Assembly: GCA_949130495.1 (NCBI GenBank)
Contig: OX422216.1
Coordinates: 100,819,967-100,883,966, forward strand
Length of the DNA: 64,000 nucleotides
Direction of reading: 5' to 3'
From: Sambucus nigra
Taxonomy: Eukaryota; Streptophyta; Magnoliopsida; Dipsacales; Adoxaceae
The notes beneath the pieces were generated by a model. That model worked only from the letters and a program-made list of their open reading frames with translations. It had not been told where the DNA came from and searched no databases. The translations under genes were made by a program, and so were the position numbers. Shown here piece after piece: positions 56,901 through 64,000 of this stretch. The first letter of the stretch is position 1, and each line of letters opens with the position of its first letter.

Positions 56901-57331
56901 ATGTGTACTTTCAAAGGTATACATATGTAGATATATACATATTTTTCCATGCATGTGTTTGTAGTGTGTGAGTGTTCCTTTCCGCTGTTCGTTTCCATAC
57001 TGCTTGTATAAATCCCACTGGGCATAGGCTCACATCCCCACTTTGTTACGGCAGGTTGGGAGAGGCTTTGTATTTTGATAGAGCTAAGTATATTTTATTT
57101 ATGTTTTACGTTAGTATCTCTGTTTACTTGGACTCCGGGGTGCTCCCCATGGGTCCCTCACACAATTTATCTCAAAATCGAATTCGCATGCTAACAAGTG
57201 AAATGTTAATTAAAATAAAAATTGTACTATTAACATTATCTTAGTTGTTTCATTGCACCTCACACCTAATGACTTGATTCGAACCCGGTTGACTAAACGG
57301 GTAATCCATAAATTCGGGTCGGGTCATTACA
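53961..57331 (+). repeat. LL2 3' LTR, 3371 bp
   Basis: It starts TGTAATACCCCTCCCCATTA and ends GGGTCGGGTCATTACA. It has one perfect TGTCGTTCGAACGACA palindrome (54394-54409) and the ACATTTTTAT hairpin array (55115 to about 55500). Frames of 67 and 90 aa (54480-54683, 56972-57244) also occur in degraded form in the 5' LTR and are not genes. Confidence 0.9.
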
Positions 57332-57336
57332 GTACC
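57332..57336. repeat. Target duplication of LL2, right copy (GTACC)
   Basis: It directly follows the LTR end and pairs with 27842-27846. Confidence 0.9.
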
Positions 57337-57546
57337 GCTTAATCTGTTACAGTGAATCCTGAGCTTGCTTGGTGATTAATTAGAGCTAGAATTATTTTTG
57401 CAAATGAGGCGACTACATCATCCCTCTCTCACTCAAGGATGGTCAGCCGAGTGAATCATTACCTAGACCTCGTAAGTGTATTGTACCTTATTCCTCTATT
57501 ATCATATTTGTTACCTTTTTTTTGCTAACTTCCTTCACCGAATATT
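57337..57546 (+). pseudogene. Continuation of Ta2 antisense ORF relic
   Basis: By the target duplication this follows 27846. The + strand has LELELFLQMRRLHHPSLTQGWSAE, helix-like, broken by stops. A GTAAGT at 57472-57477 followed by a T-rich stretch could be an intron start. The join to Ta3 lies between 57490 and 57550. Confidence 0.35.
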
Positions 57547-58613
57547 TATATTGTAATTCCTGATTGGATTCATGGTCAGGGAAAAAGGTATTGAGGCAAA
57601 ACCCACCAAACTAAAAGAAATTCTCGAGATGCAACCACCCCAAATGGAAAAATAAATGCGTTGTTTCCTGGGTAAGCTCCAATACATCATTCGGTTCAAC
57701 AACCACATGACCTCTTTCTTCTTGCCCATCTTAAAGATTCTTCAAAAGACTTAACTAAAGTTTGGAATGCGGCGTACCATGAAGCCTTTAATCAGATCAA
57801 ATGATACCTCACATGACCTTCGATGATCATGCCTCCGTAACATGTTTTCCCCCTCCTTCTATACTCGATTGTCACTGACACTGCATCAGGAGCTATGCTA
57901 GCCCAATACATTGAGGAATCTCGAAAAGAGAGAGCAATCTAATCTAATACACTAGTCGAAAGCTAGTCGGGTATGAGGTAGACTACACCGCATTAGATAC
58001 AAAATCTGTCACCTTGATCAGATTCACATAGAAGCTCCGACACTACATGCTTGCATTCCCTATCGAACTTGTGTTCCGAATGGATTTAATGAAATACCAT
58101 TTGGAGAAACCCTCTTTGTATAGACGCATGGCCCACTAGCTAATGTTGTTGGTTTAATTTAATATCACTTATGTAACATAGAAGGCTATAAAAGTGAGAG
58201 CCATCTCTGATTACATTTTCGACATTCCCATGAGGGAGTTAAGCTTTAGATTTTTAAATTCTCAGACGAAGACAACTTTTTCACCTCTCACGATGACTTG
58301 AGATGGAAGATGTTCTTCAATGGAGATGTAAACAAGAAAGGGTATGGTATTGGGAAACTCTTGATCTACCCTGATGATTCTCACACCCCCATTTCCATCA
58401 AACTAGATTTCCCATGCACCAATAACATGACAGAGTACGAGGCATTTACTGTAGGGCTCAAGATCACCCTGAGAAAGGAGTCAAATGCATGGATGCTTAT
58501 GGAGACTCAACCCTAATTGTGGGGTATATCCTTAGGAAATGGAAAGTCAAAGATGCAAAGATCCTAACCTTACCCATTTACATAGAAGAGCTCGCCTCCC
58601 AATTCATAGATGT
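57547..58613 (+). pseudogene. pol: Ta3: Tat-lineage pol fragment, RT end to second RNase H
   Basis: The + strand reads IGFMVREKGIEAKPTKLKEILEMQPPQMEK, then LGKLQYIIRFNNHMTSFFLPILK (57560-57735), the end of RT and the connection. Ty3-type RNase H pieces follow (YTALDTKSVTLIRFT, then LRHYMLAFPIELV). The second, plant-type RNase H runs from WKMFFNGDVNKKGYGIGKLLI (58304) through CTNNMTEYEAFTVGLK to YGDSTLIVGYILRKWKVKDAK. It is cut by the LL5 LTR at 58614. Stops and frame changes are present. Its direction is opposite to Ta2, so it is a separate fragment. Confidence 0.85.
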
Positions 58614-61532
58614 TGTGACACCCCGCCTAATTAAAAACTAGGTTATCACCCCTTTATTAAATTAAATAGGATTTCCATTTAGTTCATTCTTAGCATCACC
58701 GTCGAAAATAATAATTACTAATCACATTTTAGTTAATTAAGCCGGTGTCAAAATTTTATCTTTTCATTTAATCGATAATAATATGATAAAAACTAAATTA
58801 AACCATTCACACAATAATAGAGTCTAAATCATCACAAGATATAAATAAATAAATGTCCTACCGAATAAACTATCGACTATAAGTTCCAAATCCAACCTAA
58901 TAAAACCAACAGGAAATAAATAAATCCCAATACAAATCTAAACTAAATGACTGAATACAGTGCAAAGGGGCAACACGCCCATAAATGAAATACTGAGATA
59001 AAGAGATCATAATCTAGGAATGAACGGCTGAAGCGTCTAATTCCAATCCTGCATGCATCCACATATATTGCAGCTATGCATCCCTAGAATAGATAATCAA
59101 ATTTGGCATCCCTGTGGCTGGACACCTAAAAGGTTTTAAAAATATTTATAGAAAGGGTTAGAACCCAAAACATTTTGAAAACATTTAGCAAGTATTTATC
59201 ATAATTCAAAAATTATTTATTAGTTACACATGTTGAAATTTCGTACACTCTCTTGAGTTTCCTTACCTCTCATCTATAGTGCACGCCTGACGTTTTCAAA
59301 TTTTCCCACCTAGGCATACTACCCAAGCTAACTAGACATAAGTATTTATCTAAACTATTGACACGCTTAACTCCCCATATCACCCATACAGTACGCTATC
59401 CGAATTAACATCTCTCGTATGTTATTAATATCATAAGTGACACCCCCCCATATGTTATAATCTAATCATTTCTTAAGTTTCTCTACTTAATTTACTTTTA
59501 AATACACATTATCTAACTGTCTACTGTCACACGTAAGTAGAATATTCATACAAGTATATATTTTAGACATTAATATATACAACTACAGCATCCCTTAGGA
59601 TAACCACCGTTAATAGGGGCATACATACTATCAAGTCCATGTATCACACATACTAGAATAAGGACTATTAGTTCGACATGTCTCCTTGAACCCAAAATCA
59701 AACAACAAGAAATGGAGGCGAACATAGTTCTTAGAATTTGGTCTATGCACATACCTAACGTACTAAATGACTTGCCAGTCTCACTAATACATGGCACATA
59801 GTGAGCCTCCCTAAGTTCTATGTTCTGGGTCATAAATCCAGACCTCACTTGAATCGTCAAGGTGCGATCACCCACTGCACGGGAGCGTCCGTGATAGCAG
59901 TCAACATAGGTATGTTAACATTTATCAAAACTCATATCATAGGTATCCACACACAACCTATATATGCATATAGATCAGTAGGTATACCCCTAACCCAACA
60001 TCAAAATCTATACGTAGTATATATCACTTGAATACTTACCGCACAATCAATTTACGATTTGTAACTTACTATCGTTTTAAACCGGATATTGTTTTCTACT
60101 CTAAGGGTCCTAGTTACCCCTGACATGACTTCAGTAGTGAATTCATTCATAAACCACTAGTCTATAAAATTAACTCATTCGAAATCCCCGTAGTTCTTTC
60201 TCGTTCTCTCGAATTAATTACGTAACCATTTATGCATGTTGAATCCTCGTCTTAATTCTCTAATGAATAGTAAGTCATAATCCTTTTATAGTCCTACTAT
60301 AATATAATAAGTCCCTCATTATTTTTACAAAGCCCCAAAAGTTTCCCCAACAAAACTATAGGAGTTATAGGCTTAAAAGGGGAAGAATAGGCAATCGACT
60401 TGAACAATAGTAGTTCGCCTTCTTCATTGGGTTTTAGCATTTTTCAACATTTTCTATAACATAACTCACATGATTTTTCACCAAAATTAAAACCAAGTGT
60501 CCCAAACATTATCTACATGTATTAGGATGACTTCTAACATAATTACAACATCAAAGCATTATAATTTCACATTAAGAACGGATCATAACATCTATTCATC
60601 AAAACCATAAATTTTTATATTCTTCATGTATACTCAACATAAAGATTTTTCTCATCTAAATTACACCTCATGATCTGGTTTCATATCCTCTACATGCATA
60701 AATTCTGTCTACATGAAATACTACCCATATCATGGATTTAAATCACTTAAACATCCAAGTTCATCGTTTATATCAACATGTTTTAACCCTATTCTCACAC
60801 GGGTATTATAACTTCAAAGAAAATTTCAAATAAACACTTGTATTATGTAGTAGTGATCTAATTTTGTGATTTAGATGCTGGATTATTTGTCTTCTATTCC
60901 AATCTTGACTCCAAGGTTGATGATGGTGCAAGAATAATAAAGAACACTTAAAGAATCCCCTTTAAACCTTCGAGAATGCTCTCTCTTCCTTCTCTAATGT
61001 CCTACCTTGGTTTTCTAACCTTTTAACCCTAGCCTCTTTTATCTACCAACTGATATACCCTTTGCAAATTCGTATCTCCTTTAACCCTAGGCTACCAAAT
61101 GACTAAAATACCCTTATACGGTACCAATTTCGTCTAACATTGCGTCGGTACCCAAACAGTACCCCCGAGTATACTATTCTGACTATTTCAACCCTTTTGC
61201 AACCATCCATGACCTCGAAATCCTCATTCGAGTCACTCTAAATATATATACTATCTTGACCTCAAATTAGTCTTCACGCGGCTCCCAGTTCAGATAAAAT
61301 CCAATTACTCCAATATCACTCGCTATGACGTGTAATAATTTCAATAATTTATTTATTATCCACTTAGTAAATTTATCACGTTATATTAATCATTGTTTCT
61401 CTCTCGATTAATGTTTAATAACCACATTATTATTTAATTCAATTAAATTATGTCACTCATGTAAGTTAAAATAAAACGAATTAATTATCGAATTAATTAA
61501 ATTTTAAGTACGCAGAAATACGGGGTATTACA
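58614..61532 (-). repeat. LL5 3' LTR, 2919 bp
   Basis: On the minus strand it starts TGTAATACCCCGTATTTCTG and ends GGCGGGGTGTCACA. It holds the GGTGTCCAGCCACAGGGATG box (+ 59106-59127), the ATTTTCGACGGTGATGCTAA box (+ 58693-58712), and a GCTATCA/TGATAGT pair (+ 59627-59633 with 59892-59898) like the closing stem of the other families. No palindrome cluster of the TCGA type was seen. Confidence 0.9.
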
Positions 61533-61545
61533 TTCTTCCCCCTTA
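61533..61545 (-). promoter_or_regulatory. LL5 polypurine tract
   Basis: The minus strand reads TAAGGGGGAAGAA immediately before TGTAATACC. Confidence 0.9.
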
Positions 61546-62214
61546 CAACGAATTTCATCCCTGAAATTTGGTCATACCTGCGACTAATAGCTTTGGATAC
61601 TGCTATCGTATGTCATCCTCCCTCTCCCATGTCTACTCGTTAATACTGTGGTGTCCCCACTGAACTCTGACTAATGGTTCCACCTTAGACCATAAATCAC
61701 TCTCACTATGATCTAGAATAACCACGAGCTCCCCTCATATGGGGTGCCTGGCTTTAAATCGATCTCCTCAAGTGAAACGTGCCAAAAAGCTCTCTCGCTC
61801 CTCCGATACTTCTTCAACAAAGCCACGTAGAACACATCATGTACCGCTGTAGATGCTCTGGTAAATCCAGTCTATATGCCATAGGTCCCACTCTCTTAAT
61901 AATCGAGAAAGATCTCACATATCTCAGTGCTATCTTTACTTTCTTATCGAACCTCATGCCCCCCTTCATGGAATACACTCGTACCAACACCTGGTCGCCA
62001 ACCTCTAACTCAATGTGTCTCCGGTCTACATCAGCATAACTCTTCTGCCTGTCCTGAGCTATTCGAATTCGCCCATAAATCGGCTGTCTATCTTGGAAGT
62101 AGTCTCATGTATCATCTCTGAACCCAATAACTTGCCCCCCATCTCTAACCAGTAAGCGAGTGAACAAAATGGCCTCCTGTGAAGATCCTCAAGTGATGCC
62201 ATGCCAATGGTGAA
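61546..62214 (-). pseudogene. pol: LL5 integrase C-terminus and tether
   Basis: The minus strand gives RQKSYADVDRRHIELEVGD, then VYSMKGGMRFDKKVKI and RVGPMAYRLDLPEHLQ, the usual stretch after the integrase core. A chromodomain-like end could not be traced because of stops. Confidence 0.75.
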
Positions 62215-62840
62215 CTAGTAAGAGTTGTTATATGCAAACTCCACCAATAGAAGGTAACATTCCCATTCTCCCCTGAAATATAGAATGAACATCCTCAACA
62301 TGTCCTCTAGCATCTGATTAGCCCTCTCAGTATGTTTGTCTGTCCGTGGGTGGTATACGATACTCAATTGCATTCTTGTGCCCATGGCCTCTTGAAAACT
62401 CTGCCCGAAATGAGACACATAGACCTTGTTTCTATCAGAAACAATGTTGACTAGTACTCCGTGTAGATTAACTATCTTCTCTATGAACAGTTGCGCATAC
62501 TGCATCATCTCAAAATCGGTACGAACTAGCAAGAAATGGGCCACCTTAATCAGTCAATCCAATATCACCTAAATGGAGTCGTGACCCCTCTGTGACATTG
62601 GTAACTCTGTAATGAAGTCCATCAAAATACTCTCCAACTTCCACACAGGAATCTCCAATGGATGTAGCATCCCTGAAGGCCTCTGGTGGTCCAACTTAAC
62701 TAACTGTCAAGTAACATAATTTGAGACAAACTCTTCTATGTCTCACTTCATCCCTGCCCACCAATAATGCCTTTGCAAGTCCTGATACATCTTATGCCTG
62801 TCGAGATATATCGTAAATCTCGGGTCGTGCGACTCTGTCA
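62215..62840 (-). pseudogene. pol: LL5 integrase zinc domain and core
   Basis: Reading leftward: KMYQDLQRHYWWAGMK with the Cys pair of the zinc domain degraded (near 62780-62720), LESILMDFITELPMSQRGHDSI, then the open frame 62544-62215 with IVSDRNKVYVSHFGQSFQEAMGT and YHPRTDKHTERANQMLEDMLRM. The second catalytic Asp and the Glu-containing helix are present. Integrase would insert the DNA copy. Confidence 0.85.
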
Positions 62841-62899
62841 TAACCACATGCCTCAAGTCCTTATCTTATGGCATAACAAGTCTCCTATTAAAATGTAGG

Positions 62900-63590
62900 C
62901 CTCATTCTGATCTGATCGAGTAAGACTCTGCACCCTCAGCTAATAACTGGCGTATCTTATCCTGGCAGAACTGATCCTCTGCCTGTTCTCTCACTACCCG
63001 CATGAAAATCTCGGGAGTGACAACTAGAACTGACATGCATTATCTGGTGATCTCATTTTCATGTCGAAGATCCCTCCATTTTGCCTTCTAGACCTCCGTT
63101 AACTCCCCTGTAGGTCCTTGGCTCAATGCATCTGCCATGTTAGTCTTATCAGGATGATACTGAATGTCAAACTGATCTTTCATGAACTTGAGCCACCTCC
63201 TCTTTCTCATATTCATATCCTTCTAGGTGAAGAGATACTAAAGCAATTTGTGGTCCATGAATAGAGTAAACTACTCCCCCAGTAGATAGTGCCTCCATAT
63301 CCTCAAAGCAAACACAATCGCTGCTAACTCAAGGTCGTGTGTGGGGTAATTCTTCTCGTGGGGCTTAAGATTTTGAGGCACATATGCTATATATCCCTCT
63401 CCTCCTACTATAATACACCCCCAATTCCCTGCAAGGATGCATCCTTATAAACTCGGTATTCCACTCCTCCCCTAGGCAATGAAAGTATAGGTCCTGATGT
63501 TAATTTGTCCTTCTCATCGAAAGCTAACTGACAGTGATCACTCCACACAAACGGTACCCCTTTGCGAGTCATATTCGTCAATGGACCCAT
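62900..63590 (-). pseudogene. pol: LL5 RNase H remnant
   Basis: The frame 63590-63408 reads MGPLTNMTRKGVPFVWSDHCQLAFDE, then [27 protein letters not shown]; the usual YTDAS is YKDAS here. Leftward pieces give [23 protein letters not shown] and FMDHKLL. Stops interrupt it. Confidence 0.85.
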
Positions 63591-63599
63591 AATTTTTTA

Positions 63600-64000
63600 G
63601 AACCCCTTAATGAAACGATGATATTAACCGACCAACCCCAAAAATTATGAATCTCTGTTAGTGTCGTGGGTTGTCCCCACTCTTTCACCATCGACACCTT
63701 ACTCGAATCAACAACAATGTCCCTATCAGACACGATGTGGCCAAGAAACTGTACCTCTCATAGCCAAAATCCACACTTCTTAAATTTGGCATATAACTGG
63801 TGGTCCCGAAGTGTCTGTAGCACCCTACATAGATGCTCTGAGTGTTTCTCCTTAGTGCGAGAGTAAACCAAGATGTCATCTATGAACACGATCATGAATT
63901 GGTCGAAAAACTCCCTGAATACCCTTTTCATGAGATCTATGAACACTGTTGGTGCATTGGTCAGCCCAAACGGCATCACCCTAAACTTGTACAACTTGTA
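63600..64000 (-). pseudogene. pol: LL5 reverse transcriptase, C-terminal part, cut by window end
   Basis: The frame 63994-63758 reads [26 protein letters not shown], the polymerase site FIDD (63886-63875), [38 protein letters not shown]. It is open up to the window edge, so this copy may be better preserved than Gy1. A stop lies after GFWL at about 63755. Confidence 0.9.

Larger units (their letters stand above)
58614..64000 (-). mobile_element. LL5: Tekay-like gypsy element with pol, 5' part outside window
   Basis: A 2.9-kb LTR is followed (reading leftward from the right edge) by RT, RNase H, integrase and tether, then a polypurine tract. LTR end, tract and FEDE-type ending match LL1 and LL3, so this is the nearest coding relative of those non-autonomous elements in the window. 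It has inserted into Ta3 at 58613. Confidence 0.85.

Noticed and set aside
58298..58516. A host RNase H-like gene
   Set aside because: Sequence and flanks match the second RNase H of Tat retrotransposons, with decayed RT and Ty3-type RNase H upstream.

Overview
The window looks like gene-poor nuclear DNA of a flowering plant. It is AT-rich, has no recognisable host gene, and is almost wholly built of nested LTR retrotransposons. The evidence is Ty3/gypsy pol of the Tekay/Del kind (5' half on the + strand, right end on the - strand), Tat-lineage gypsy pol with two RNase H domains, and a Sirevirus-type Copia gag. Primer sites match initiator tRNA-Met or are Tat-like, polypurine tracts abut LTR starts, and two insertions have 5-bp target duplications. 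I cannot name the species. No tRNA, rRNA, CRISPR or intact autonomous element was seen.

Layout (names are local). LL0 (1-1718) is the 3' part of a long LTR that apparently inserted into the 5' LTR of Gy1. Gy1 (1719-9965, +) is a decayed Tekay-like element with gag, protease, RT, RNase H and integrase in order; its one unbroken reading frame is a 142-aa ORF upstream of gag. Ta1 (9966-15269, -) is a decayed Tat element. LL1 (15792-24060, +) has 3.6-kb LTRs and only a gag relic between them. Ta2 (25560-27846, continuing at 57337) is the 3' end of a Tat element with an antisense ORF. LL2 (27847-57331, +, target duplication GTACC) splits Ta2 and has 3.37-kb LTRs and no visible protein. Inside LL2 sits LL3 (33998-53331, +). 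The 3' LTR of LL3 is broken by an LTR fragment of a fourth family (LL4, 42156-45625) and by Sir1 (45912-53011, -, target duplication GGAAG), a gag-only Sirevirus derivative. Ta3 (57547-58613, +) is a Tat RNase H fragment cut by LL5 (58614 to the window end, -), a Tekay-like element whose pol runs off the right edge.

How the pieces relate. LL0, LL1, LL3, LL4 and LL5 are divergent, but where the matching part of the LTR is present they share an end motif (GGGGTGTCAC), a motif like GGTGTCCAGCCACAGGG, and PPT/LTR junctions like those of the coding element LL5. LL1, LL2 and LL3 lack pol and look like non-autonomous long-LTR partners that need proteins from LL5- or Gy1-like elements.

The most interesting signals are non-coding. 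(1) A block of about 230-310 bp in these LTRs is closed by an inverted repeat around GCTATCA/TGATAGC. It holds internal hairpins with compensatory base changes between families and G-U wobble in the sense strand, which suggests a conserved folded RNA domain. (2) Paired or arrayed palindromes occur about 21 bp apart in the 5' half of several LTR families. (3) A roughly 110-bp module is dispersed through the LTRs and internal region of LL3 and is tandem with a period near 147 bp in LL4. All homologies were judged by eye.
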